Below, piece by piece: positions 9,649-19,534 of a stretch of 28,723 nucleotides of DNA (within the stretch, counting starts at the first letter, position 1; each line of letters opens with the position of its first letter). The DNA comes from Lingula anatina (lineage: Eukaryota; Brachiopoda; Lingulata; Lingulida; Lingulidae), in the NCBI RefSeq assembly GCF_001039355.2, contig NW_019775757.1, forward strand, positions 1,352 to 30,074. Reading direction: 5' to 3'. Under the pieces are notes generated by a model, which searched no databases, was not told where the DNA came from, and was given only the letters and a program-made list of their open reading frames with translations. The translations under genes were made by a program, and so were the position numbers.

Positions 9649-10477
9649 TATGTTCTTGTGCGTTACACACAACGCAACGTAAAAATGGTGAACAGAGTTG
9701 CAGTGCACGTTTGATTTGAGATATAGTATAGTAATGTACATAACTTTTGTGCCTCTTCATTTGTTTTCTTGAAGGGCAAGACAGTGTAATATTAGAATGA
9801 TTGCAGTGATTTCAATTTAAGGAGTTAAAGGTTAGATCCATTTCATAAAAGTCACAGCACTCTTCAGAAAGATGAATACATTCATCTCTTTGTAAAGTTA
9901 CAGCATTGTTACGCGAGTTCTCCGCAATTTTTTTGTTTATTGCATTTGTCACACTTTCGATAAATTCTTTGTTAATGATATGTGAGCTGTTAATGTTAAT
10001 TGCCACTTTTGTCACCATGAATTAAAGCTTTTATTTTGAATGATTACTGGCGTTGTTTACTTAAGGCAGATCAAACGAATGATAGATGAGTTTTAAAATG
10101 AGAAATATCAATATTTTTCTTTTAATTCATAATTATGGATACAGTATTTTCAATTTGGCATTTTAAATTATCTGACTACTAAACATCGCTTTGATACTCC
10201 GACGTAGCGGCAACTTCTCGTTTTGTTCCATAATCCGATTCAAGGCAGTAGTGAATGAGTGGGCTATTCCATTATTCAGCAATATTTGTGTTTAAAAATA
10301 AACGACCAACTTAATATGAACAATAACAGCTGTTATTTTCATTGATATTCGCAATATAAAGCGCATTCGTCGTTTTATTGTCTTTTATAGACCCCTTGCA
10401 CTACATATTGCCTTGCATCTTATCTAACACACACTGACGCGACGTTATCTGCGCACTTCCGGTTTTGTTCTATAATC
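9646..10477 (+). repeat. 832-bp direct repeat, copy 2
   Basis: Second copy of 6763-7594. Its first three bases are the TGA stop of the transposase remnant, so the repeated unit equals the 3' untranslated part plus right end of the transposon. Confidence 0.92.
9812..10018 (-). other. 68-codon ORF in repeat copy 2
   Basis: Counterpart of the ORF at 6929-7135. It differs at residue positions including F to I, N to D, I to L and K to N. Same caveats. Confidence 0.25.
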
Positions 10478-10664
10478 CGGGGTTTGAGAACAACACGAAG
10501 TTAACCATTATTTTAGCGTTTTTCTCCAATAATAACCCCAATCATATGGATTAAGCTTTACACGATAGTAAATAAAGCTCTATCGTAGCTACATGCAAAG
10601 TATTAGAGGTTAGTTTACGTTCATTTTTATACACAGACTGTGCAAAGCTGAAAAACGTCAAATA

Positions 10665-10690
10665 TCGTTCCATAATCCGGGGTCGAGGTC
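10665..10690 (-). repeat. Right terminal inverted repeat of the pogo-like element
   Basis: Reverse complement of 6375-6400 with one mismatch, followed by TA. Confidence 0.85.
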
Positions 10691-11860
10691 TATATTTTAA
10701 AAAGTGAATAAACATTTGTTCTTCTGTCGAAAAATAGCATAGTTTTACCAATAAACCGTAAAGAATTCTTTCCACCGCGTCCTGAATACAGAGGACGGAA
10801 TTTTTTACAGAACCAAAAACGCATATGTCTAGGGAGGGACTATAATGCGAGAAATTTGTTTACAAATATAAAATTTGGTTAAATTGCGAAAAAAGTTTGC
10901 TCAAGTATAAAGGTTTTCAATTTTTAAAGGAAAATCCCGCACACTCTTTGGTTTGCCAGTCTCCAGTTTGATCACAAATAAGGTTTTCAGTTTATTAGGG
11001 CAATGATTGCATGAAATAATAAAAATACAACTTAAATTTAATGCCGAAGAACCAATTTTGCCTCTCGTTTTGCGGGAGTTTGTCTGACCTTTTTTCATTG
11101 GAAATCCCGCAATTTTATCACGAGGGTTGACAGGCGGAGTGAATTGTGCGGCCAGTTTCGAATTGCACCAAAACTTGCGGAAATTTGTGACCCACACATG
11201 TAAACTATATATGAAGATTATAATGAGGTAGGTATAGATTTTCAACAGAATTCAGAAGTTATACTTTATACGAAAAAAGTGTATGCCTTCCCCTCAACTT
11301 CAAGATCATGTACGGTATATACAGTACATTCGGATATGTCCAAGTTGTAAGTTAAATAGTATACATCATACATGTAGTTTTGTTAATAGGGGGTGTTGTT
11401 CATTCTGCACCGTGTGACCTACCCCGACTCATTTAAATCACTTTAGTCAACAGATTTACTTAATTTTTGGCAAGTCTGAATAATGATACGAAAGCAGTTT
11501 ACCAGCGCGAGCACCTGCCAAGATTCATTTGATAAGTATACGGGGTACATGTTTAATCTTCAATTATACACTTCTAATTGTTATACAGCTATATCTCAAA
11601 GTACATTCCACAATGCAAATCTACAGTAGAAAAATTTTGAGCATCATCATGTTAGTTCCCAGGAAAGCATTATTATGTAATTCATAGTAAACTTTGTTGT
11701 AACGGTGCCTTATGTGCCCCCGGTACCATTAACTACCTGTATGTGTGGATCGGTTGTGGTCTTCTGTAGTAAGTTTTGATACAATTTATGTAAATGAAAA
11801 TGTTTATCTTTAACCATGGTCTCTAATAATTTATGTAGTAGTGGTATTTTTTCATTGCAG
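10691..11860 (+). other. Probable 3' end of the last lamin intron
   Basis: No exon recognised. The segment at 10856-10950 (ATTTGTTTACAA, then ATCCCGCACACTCTTTGG) is similar to 13138-13240 (ATTTGTTTACAA, then TTCCCGCACACTCTCTAG), which marks a dispersed diverged repeat. The end, TATTTTTTCATTGCAG at 11845-11860, is a strong polypyrimidine tract and splice acceptor. A GTAAGT at about 11348 follows no lamin-like exon. Confidence 0.5.
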
Positions 11861-11916
11861 GTGAAAATGAAGAGTTTCATGCAAGTAACAGGAAAAGTGG
11901 GTGCTACATAATGTGA
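11861..11916 (+). CDS. LMN: Lamin (B-type) terminal exon with CaaX box
   Basis: Directly after the acceptor TTTTTTCATTGCAG the frame reads (G)ENEEFHASNRKSGCYIM and stops at TGA 11914-11916. The last four residues, CYIM, are a CaaX prenylation signal with X = Met (farnesyl). The preceding residues align with vertebrate lamin B C-termini, which share an acidic E-E-x-F-H stretch and ASNR or similar just before the CaaX cysteine. The exon starts with two bases of a split codon, so the preceding intron is phase 1. Lamins form the nuclear lamina under the inner nuclear membrane; the farnesylated tail anchors them there. No other lamin exon (coiled coil or Ig-like tail domain) is seen on the plus strand to the left, so the upstream intron probably exceeds 11.8 kb. 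A different CaaX protein cannot be fully excluded from 17 residues. Confidence 0.75.
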
Positions 11917-12066
11917 AAGTGATCATGATGATATCAATTAAGCAACCTTTGTTTATGTATTTATTTCTATACCTCTATTGATAGAGATATGAAAGATATA
12001 TTTACTGAGTATTTGGACAGATCTAAAGCAACTTAAGGCATAGCCTTGATAGTCACTGTATTTTTC

Positions 12067-12072
12067 AATAAA
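12067..12072 (+). terminator. AATAAA polyadenylation signal candidate (proximal)
   Basis: Canonical hexamer about 150 bp after the lamin stop codon. Confidence 0.45.
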
Positions 12073-12718
12073 AGTTGATAATTGCAGAAAACCAATAGCC
12101 CATGGTTTACCACTTAATTGTTGGCTTATTATTCAAAGAGAAAGACAGCAAAGGAATGGCAAAAGAAAAAGAAAACAAGGGAAACAGATATTTTGCAGTT
12201 TAATCATGTCCTCTCTAAGAATTCATGATTTTGTAAAAAAACATGCAAAATTATAATTTTGTGATTAATGTTGAAAATGACACTGTATCTTTAAATAATA
12301 ATTATAAACATTATGAGACATGATCACAAAGCTTAAATATGCTTTGTGACATTTTTCTTTTCATTTTCTTTCATATAGTAGAACTAGTATTCACTGTAAC
12401 AAGAAAGTCCATGTGTTTTTAAACAGCCGGTTGTACTAGATAATAAATGCAAATTTAGTGCCCTGGTTATATACAATGTCTTCAAATATTTTAATTGCCA
12501 AATGCCTACAGAGAAGTTCTTTAACATAAAACAATCAAAAATTGCATTTATAAATTATATCACTGACAATGCAACACATGGTGTAGATTTTAACAGCATG
12601 ATGCCTTGGTTTTGAAGGTGGATTTATTACTATCATCATGTTAATTTATTATTTTTTTCTACTATTATAACTCGCCAGATAAAATTGTTCAACATGTTTC
12701 AGTATGTTGTATATGTTG

Positions 12719-12724
12719 AATAAA
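12719..12724 (+). terminator. AATAAA polyadenylation signal candidate (distal)
   Basis: Canonical hexamer about 0.8 kb after the lamin stop codon. Confidence 0.4.
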
Positions 12725-14031
12725 GGATTTTAAAGAAATATATGCTTATTAAAAATACTTATTTGCCAATTAAAATGAAGAAAACAATCCACTTATCTTA
12801 TCAATGTCACATAAAACACAGATAACATTTAGAAATACATATATTAGCCAATTTAAGCTTGCACATTTACCACTGAAAATTTTGACCAGCTCCTTAGATA
12901 TTGTTTTTATACAAATATCAGTCGTATACATCGTAAAATGGAATTAGGACTAAACCTTATACAGACAGTAACATATATCAACATGAAAATAGAATTACCG
13001 ACCATATTTAAAACAAGTATTCGCCAAAGTGCAAATAGGTGAAAATGTAAACAAACATTCAGTTGGGCTCGTCTTGGGCTATGCATGACGTCAAATCCTG
13101 ACTTTTACACTATCTTCCTACGAAAACAGCTGAGGCATTTGTTTACAAGGATAGATTTGAATAAAAATTTAGCCACACAATTATGGCTTTTAAACACATT
13201 ATTCAGGCTCTGGAATTTCCCGCACACTCTCTAGTTTGCAAATTATAAGGAAAGTTACGATGTTGTCAAGGAAAAATGTCACCGCGACGTGTGAGTTTGG
13301 CGAACATAAACTCAGTCAAATGAAACATTTCAAAATAAAATATTACATGGGTATGAAGCTTAAATACCCAATTAATATAACATCTGATTGGAAGTATTAG
13401 ATATTTACTTCTGCAGATAATATTGACATTTTTCGGTCGAATTTCCACTGTTTCACAAAACGAATGCGACGTAACGTAATGGCGCGTGAAAAAACGACGT
13501 AAAAACCCTACGCCGAGACAGTATGTGTCCTACTGTATAGTAACATTCCGCTCTAGACTAGATAGAATTTTAAATATACGTGTAGATCTATAAAAATAAC
13601 AATAAACGTTCTAAAATCCTGGAAAGCCTAATAACACGCTTACAAAAAAAAAAAAAAAAAATTCCATTGGTGCTCAGATGTCACAATGACAAATTTAAAA
13701 TCGGGGGAAATCTGTTTGTCGGGGATGTCAGGATTTTTATCAAAAAATCTTAGACTTACAAAAACTTTACCTTATTAAATCTTATTGATCTCATTCTCAG
13801 TGAATACATATAAAATTAATTTATGAAAAAAATTAAATATTTTATTAGATTGAAGCGCCAAAATGTACAATTAAAATGAATAAACATTCGATTTTGGTAA
13901 GTTATCATTTTTCCAAACAAATATAACCTGATATTGGACACCATACAACTAGGTAGTTAAAAACCAATGAGATTTTTTAAGAGACTACCATAACATATTG
14001 GCAGTTTCAGAAATTTTCCATTAGGCCACAC
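12725..14031. other. Intergenic, no gene recognised
   Basis: AT-rich. Contains an inverted pair TGTAAACAAA (about 13047-13056) and TTTGTTTACA (about 13138-13147) flanking a TGACGTCA-like site (ATGACGTCAAA near 13085). Also a CG-richer patch at 13455-13520 (GCGACGTAACG, GGCGCGTG) and an A run at 13644-13660. No supported exon. Confidence 0.5.
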
Positions 14032-14184
14032 TTTTTTATTTTTATGGATGACATCCTCTGGGTACCCCAAAATCGGTGCGAGAGGGCGAAAAAAAAAAAC
14101 AGTCCAAAAAAAAAAAAATACTGCTTAAGAAAAGGAATGCTGTCAGTACACAGCTGGAAACACAAATTTTACCACAGAAACACG

Positions 14185-14480
14185 TATCAAACTAACAATA
14201 TGCCTTTATCCGTGCTCTCAAAATATTAAAGCATTGTGAATACTTCGTAGAAATGTAAAAAACAAAAGTCATGAATAGATATACTTCATATTACCAAATC
14301 TATTTAAGTTTATTTCATGCATTTAGTTGGTACATGTATAGCAATCAATAAAACAAATATCAATCAAACAGCGTGTCTTTATTTGTACTCTCAGAATATT
14401 AAAGCATTTTGAACACTTCACAGAAATGTTAAAAAAATGATGCAAAGATATGCTTAATACTACCTAATCTATTAAAGGTC
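14185..14480 (+). repeat. Diverged direct repeat inside the 945-bp element
   Basis: 14185-14310 and 14359-14480 share CTCTCAAAATATTAAAGCAT or CTCTCAGAATATTAAAGCAT, then ACTTC(G/A)(T/C)AGAAATGT, then CTAATCTATT or CAAATCTATT. Two copies of roughly 125 bp. Confidence 0.75.
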
Positions 14481-14689
14481 ATTCCGGACGATGCCATTTT
14501 GCATACTTCAACTCACACGAAGCAGCCAAACTGTCAGGTGGCCTGTCCGACCTTCAGCCCACCAAATACCTCGACGCCCTTGTCGACCCTTTTTTCGCTA
14601 CAGAAAACCTGGTATTATGCTGCTTTGTACAGAATGCCACAGAAATTTTTCGGCCGCCGCCAGCCTTTCGCACAATTGTAAAAAGGTGA
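14468..14689 (+). other. CpG-rich block with open frame, possible captured exon
   Basis: This block is clearly GC- and CpG-richer than its surroundings. A 73-codon frame without an internal stop (14468-14686, TGA at 14687-14689) reads ...SHEAAKLSGGLSDLQPTKYL... and uses many C-ending codons, unlike neighbouring AT-rich DNA. It has no ATG and matches nothing I recognise. Two other frames are also open for 60 codons or more, as expected of stop-poor GC-rich sequence. It could be a captured gene fragment or a CpG-rich promoter-like patch. Confidence 0.3.
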
Positions 14690-14888
14690 TATCTCCATGC
14701 CCAATATCAATGGCATACTAATCCAAAACGACGGCGCCCGTTCTCTTTATGACTTTTATTGTTGTGTAATTTGAAAGAAATCCTAGAGATGAATTTGACG
14801 GCAGAGCAGCCGCATTTCCACGTGGCGATAATACGCATACGCAGAAAGCTCATTTCCTGGCAAATTCAATCTACTTGGTTGGGGGCTG

Positions 14889-14922
14889 GGGGGGGGGGTT
14901 TTTTTTTTTTTTTTTTTTTTTT
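14889..14922 (+). repeat. G run followed by T run
   Basis: Adjacent G and T homopolymers next to the right end of the 945-bp element. Lengths are prone to sequencing error. Confidence 0.9.
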
Positions 14923-14976
14923 GAGAACGGGCGAAAATTGGTGCGCGCGCAGGATGTCATCCATAAAAATAAAAAA

Positions 14977-17900
14977 CCTATATAAGAATACATTTATATA
15001 TATAAGAAATCCGCCGTTGTTGTTCTTATTATAAGATAAATAGATATTCTGTAGAATTTAGACGCTAAACGCCAGAAATCGTCTTGTTTACCACACACAC
15101 CTTGGACATAATTCGTAATTTTGTAAATGCACACACTAAATATTTTTTACAATCTGTTAAGCTACCGATTGCAGCAGAGAAGATCAGTTCTGTTCCCCTC
15201 CAGATGGCGCTATAGAACGGTTTGGTTTGTCAAACCTGGCAAAAACTGCTCAGATTGCAGCATATAGAAGACCATATAAGGATAGCCAGTGACCTACATG
15301 ATGCCATTTTATTTTGGGGGTGTGTAAGGGTCTGAGACATTATTTAATTAATTTAATGAAGTGTATTTTGAAATGTGTGGGAAACAAAAACTTCCTGTGC
15401 ATTACTAGGCCTATTTTAGTAAATTGTTAATCAAACATTGCCTGTCAAATTATGGTAATTGGTAAATAAAATGGGCGGTCACCTAGCTCTTCCTGCCTAC
15501 TACCCCTATGAGTCATTTCAATCCTGAACCCTTGAAAGAGATGTCACTTCTTCTTCCGTTCTGAGTGACCAGGGTGTGGATGCTAGGCGGTCAGGATACC
15601 AAGTATATGGATATTTCAGGTTTAACCGATTCAACGAAACGTTGTAAGACAATGGGATTAGGTATTTGTCAAAAATTATATCTGATCATTCAAAAAATGG
15701 GTTTGATTATGTTGAACATTGGGTTTTGCCATCCATCAATATTTTCCCCACGTGACATTTTGTGTCCTCCATGGCTCCTTTATATCATTACGTACCTCAT
15801 GACAGTGAAAATTGCGGTTGTGCCTCATGCTAACCACACAGAATTTTAAACTACATCGGTAGAATTAGGAATAGCAGTAAATTTTTACCTGCGAAAAAAG
15901 TCAGGATGGGGAAAATTCTGTGGAGTGGCTCTTTTAAAATTTTGGCTTTTGAAATTAAGTAAGTGGTTTGTAAAAAGATTGTGTCATTATTATGTACAAC
16001 AAAATAGTCACAATTGAAAATTAAAGAACGGGATAAAGCTTATGTAGGCCTTCTTCCATTTCGAATTTTGGCATGATTTCACAAAAAGTACCATATTATG
16101 TATTATTTCAGTACATTGAAGTATGTGACCTAGTTGCACTGCTTTTTGCGTCACTGATAACAAAAGGAGCCATTTTCAAGGCATAGGGGCGAATTGCTAG
16201 CGCCATTTGCAAGTAATGTTTAAACGTAAATTTGATATTTCTCATTTAGAGTCTTAGCTAATGCCACTATAACGTTGCCTAATCAAAATAAAACAATTGT
16301 CCAAAACAATTTGTCATGATTTTTTACCTCCAAAATTTAAAGCTTTTTGTAAAAAATTTAAAACGAAGCATATTTAACTCTGCATAGTCATTGGTAACAA
16401 AACTCGTTTTATTTCGCCAAGGAATAAAATCGCCCTTATGCCTTTAAACACGTTTTGCTCTAGTGACGTTTGTAAAACGTTAAATGCGGTATTATTTAGC
16501 AAGGCAGCAAAATGTGACTTAACGTTTACATCACTCTAAATATACTGCTCAAAAAACAGAAAACTTATTTTTCTAGTCCAGGAAAACTGAAGCTCATTTT
16601 GGCCTTTTCATTGTCATTGATCTTACAAATAATACATAATGAATTCAATCCATTTTCAATATTGTTTAATGCTTAGTTGACAAAAATATATCAAAATAAT
16701 AAAAAAAGATTTTTTTTATTTTTAAATAGCGAGCATTTCACTCGTCACTCAGAACTTGGAATTTATAATATTTTCACTCGCTCCTGGAATTTAGTTCTCA
16801 ATTTTAAAGGCATGCAATGCGGTTAGACCTTTTATAAAGGAACCAAAAATTCTAGAAATTTCAGCAATTTTGCCTTTAGGTTTACTGTGTCCAAAAACTG
16901 TTTGGATAACTACGATCTGAAAACCCCGTTTGGGGTTCCAAATTTCTATTATTTTATTGCCACGTGTGAAATTCACAAGTCTTAATTCCATAGCGAGGAA
17001 GACTCAAAATCTAGTTGCTTAAAACTCGTATCTTTATAATCTTTTGAAGCTTGGAAACTTGCTGTCTTGTTGAGTGAAAAGTGTCATTTTTACGGACCAC
17101 AACTGATCATTTTGTTTGAGTAATGGAGTATATAAAGTTCACACGTTTAAGGCTCAATTTGCAAAATTACATGTAGTTAAAAACTGCTTTGGCTAATCCA
17201 AGGCTACCGGTTAAACTGTGCATAAAAAGAACGAAGATATAATAAAGATTTTTGTAAATTTGCTCATCTGGTTGTAATCCTAATATTGCCTATTTTGCTA
17301 AAGGTGAGTTGAGTAGAATGTGCAATATTTTTTGTAATTATTTGTTAATTATGGCTTACATTTGTAACGTTAATTTGTTAAACAGATCTCGCGTGCATTA
17401 AGATGAAGGGAACAGTCATGTGATCCAAATTTTCCTATTTTGAAAACTCTCCTGCTCCTTAATAATTCTACCTCGACACCACCTTCAATATATCGAGCAG
17501 CAGATGCAAAAATAATGTTTATGATCTCGCAAAAGAACATTATTTTTGTTCAGAAAGTTACAAATAATTTATTTAATTTGTTTCACATCTTTGGACTTAA
17601 AAAGCAAGGTGTTATAAGTAATACCATGGTTTGTCCCTCCATTCTGCCTAGGTTTGATAATTACATGTTGCAATTGCTAAAATGGCATTTTTTTTTCAAT
17701 AATCGACGTTTCTACGGGATTTTTTCACTTTCCCCATTGAAGTGTATCTCTTGTGTATTTAAACGTATCGGTTGCTGTTTTATGTTGAAATAAATTTCAC
17801 AAACGGCTTGTGACCTTTTTTGCAAAACAAGCAATAACTGTTGGGATTTTATGTTGTATAAGATGTAGAAAAAGCCATATCCTGAAAAAATTCACAGCAG

Positions 17901-18519
17901 CTTATGAATAAAATGAAACAAAAACAATGGCAGATACAGGTTATTTTGAAAGAAGGCCACATTTTGAAATTCTTAGGAATTTTAGGTATTATTGTGACTT
18001 TTAAAATAATAATTTATCATGTTAGAGTGAATCTCGTTGGATATTTACCCATGGTCACGAGGGTGAGACAGCTACTAGAACTGCCTTTGTTTTTGTTAAA
18101 AATGAAATGGAAAAGTCTGATTAATATTTTTATCTCATATCAAACATTAGCCAAGTAGTTCATTAGATAGTTTATTTATCAAATAAAACTTGAGCGAGTC
18201 TCAGAGCAGATATTAATATTTTTGTTTTAGATACATGTAGCTGAATATTCAAAACTTATTGTGATTAAAATATTTTAAAAATCTTTGACAAGTGGATGTT
18301 TGAAAATATGAGAATACATCAGTGGCAGTTTATTTTGCTCGAAATAAAATACTTTACAATTATATGCAAACATGACTTAGCGTTTTCATTGGCTCAGCGG
18401 AACTATAAGGGTGGGGTTTCAATTCGGGTACTTGGAACATTAAATTCTTTTCCAGGGGGGCTTTTAAAATTTCCCTTTCGTTACTATAAAAGAAAAGTCT
18501 ACCAGGGGTGGGTGGGCGG
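14977..18519. other. Intergenic, no gene recognised
   Basis: AT-rich throughout. Open frames of 60-117 codons occur (for example 15565-15849, 16791-16991 minus and 17440-17793). None has a signal peptide, domain motif, convincing splice context or codon bias. CCAGATGGCGCTAT at 15199-15212 resembles CTCF-type insulator cores but is a single site. Confidence 0.5.
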
Positions 18520-18600
18520 GAACACTTAGGAGAGTGGATAGCACGCGCGACTCGGACCCAGCAAGACTTGGGTTCGAAACCTGGCACTTCTAGGTCCCAG
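18520..18600 (+). repeat. tRNA-derived SINE-like head, first
   Basis: TTAGGAGAGTGGATAGC (from 18526) resembles a degenerate RNA polymerase III A box. GGTTCGAAACC at 18571-18581 is a perfect B box (GGTTCGANNCC). The spacing is about that of a tRNA, but no acceptor stem or complete cloverleaf is evident. It is read as a tRNA-related short retroelement piece, not a functional tRNA gene. Confidence 0.6.
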
Positions 18601-18684
18601 CAAATTACCTTTTGCCAAAAAAATCCAAATAAGTAATTTAGACCGCGTCAAAAGGGCCAGACGATCAGAATGAAAGCAAGACGA

Positions 18685-18760
18685 GTCACTGGCTTAGTGG
18701 GTAAGAAGGCAGAATATTAAGCAAGTGGTCGAGGGTTCGAGGTGAGCTTGGGTAACTAGA
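18685..18760 (+). repeat. tRNA-derived SINE-like head, second
   Basis: TGGCTTAGTGGG at 18690-18701 is a near-consensus A box and GGTTCGAGGTG at 18734-18744 is a B box with changes at the last positions. It lies 150 bp after the first head in the same orientation, which suggests a dimeric or twice-inserted SINE. Confidence 0.55.
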
Positions 18761-19534
18761 ATTGAAATTTTGCAAGTTTTGAACGAAGTAAAGCATTTGT
18801 AAAATTATTATTGTCAAAATGAATTATTTACAACTTTAAATTTTTAACAAAAATAATGAAAATATAACAATTGTGCTCTAAATTAACATACATTTAGATT
18901 TAACAAACAGAAAAAAGTATATATATCTGTAAATGAAATAAAACAAAATTTTATGCATTTTGAACAGTGTTACTCAAAGACAAAATCCTTTGATTTACGA
19001 AAAAAAGCTCAAAAACAACATTCTGAAAGGCTTTGGCAAGAAATGATCAAACACAAAATGGATTTTGTAACAAATTGGACATTAGTGTATTGTCTTCATC
19101 GAATTCAATCAGAAACATATCCGTCCAAATTAAGAGGTTGTAACACTGTTACAAATACATATAATCTGCTGTTTCATTCGTACATAACTGCACACGCGCA
19201 TGTAAGCACACCTTGTCCTATGTCGTCTTGTTGATGTTTGGACACCAAATTGAACAATAGCCATTTATTTTTTAAGTTTGTAAGATTCCTGGTTGTTTGG
19301 CAATCGGTATTATTATTACTTTTTAGACTAAATCCGAAAATGAATATCACATTTGGCGTAATTGTGGATGAAAATTTACATTTGCAAAGCATTTGGATCA
19401 GGAGCGACATAAAGACATAGGCGTTTACAAGATTATCCAAGTCTTAGCCAAATTCAGAATAACATACAAACAAAACTGAAAAGGTTACGTAAAAATCGGA
19501 GTACGTGCATGTAGTGACTTTTCACATTCACCTA
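18761..19534. other. Intergenic, nothing recognised
   Basis: AT-rich. Short open frames on both strands (18953-19234 plus, 19174-19440 minus) overlap each other and show no family features. Confidence 0.5.

Larger units (their letters stand above)
6375..10690 (+). mobile_element. Tc1/mariner-pogo-like DNA transposon, rearranged
   Basis: The ends are a 26-bp inverted repeat with one mismatch: GACCTCGACCCCGCATTATG... at 6375-6400 and ...ATAATCCGGGGTCGAGGTC at 10665-10690. Both ends abut a TA (6373-6374, 10691-10692), the duplicated target of the Tc1/mariner superfamily. A second inverted pair lies just inside (6401-6428 with 10455-10482). Near the right half is a transposase C-terminal remnant (9259-9648). 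The interior is scrambled: an 832-bp segment that starts at the transposase stop occurs twice, and between the copies sits the inverted-repeat arm 7594-8106 plus unassigned DNA. The N characters at 6547 and 9359 add assembly doubt. It is degenerate and not expected to encode active enzyme. Confidence 0.7.
11917..12724 (+). other. Probable 3' UTR of the lamin gene
   Basis: AT-rich sequence with no ORF of interest after the lamin stop codon. AATAAA occurs at 12067-12072, 12442-12447 and 12719-12724; the last, following a TATGTTGTATATGTTG stretch, would give a UTR of about 0.8 kb. Which is used cannot be told from sequence. Confidence 0.5.
14032..14976. mobile_element. 945-bp element with perfect 26-bp inverted ends
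   Basis: TTTTTTATTTTTATGGATGA... (14032-14057) and ...TCATCCATAAAAATAAAAAA (14951-14976) are exact reverse complements over 26 bp. Just inside, GGTGCGAGAGGGCG then an A run on the left mirrors a T run then GGGCGAAAATTGGTGCG on the right, so the symmetry extends imperfectly. The interior has a direct repeat (about 14185-14310 and 14359-14480) and a CpG-rich block (14468-14760). No transposase is recognised, so it is probably non-autonomous. An alternative is an inverted duplication. Confidence 0.65.

Noticed and set aside
11305-11352. Short exon ending at GTAAGT upstream of the lamin CaaX exon
   Set aside because: The enclosed ~42 nt encode nothing like a lamin tail in any frame.
15199-15212. 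CCAGATGGCGCTAT as a CTCF insulator site between the two genes
   Set aside because: A single short match without chromatin evidence or clustering. Chance occurrence is likely.
16791-16991. 66-codon minus-strand ORF
   Set aside because: Looks protein-like in composition but matches no family, and contains a perfect AACCCC/GGGGTT palindrome. No supporting splice signals.
17440-17793. 117-codon ORF, longest in the central intergenic region
   Set aside because: No signal peptide, domain or codon bias, and it is AT-rich. Expected by chance at this length of AT-rich DNA being scanned, and no splice context.
18381-18430. Third tRNA-like head (GGCTCAGCGG followed by GGTTTCAATTC)
   Set aside because: The B box is interrupted and the boxes are too close together for a tRNA or SINE head.
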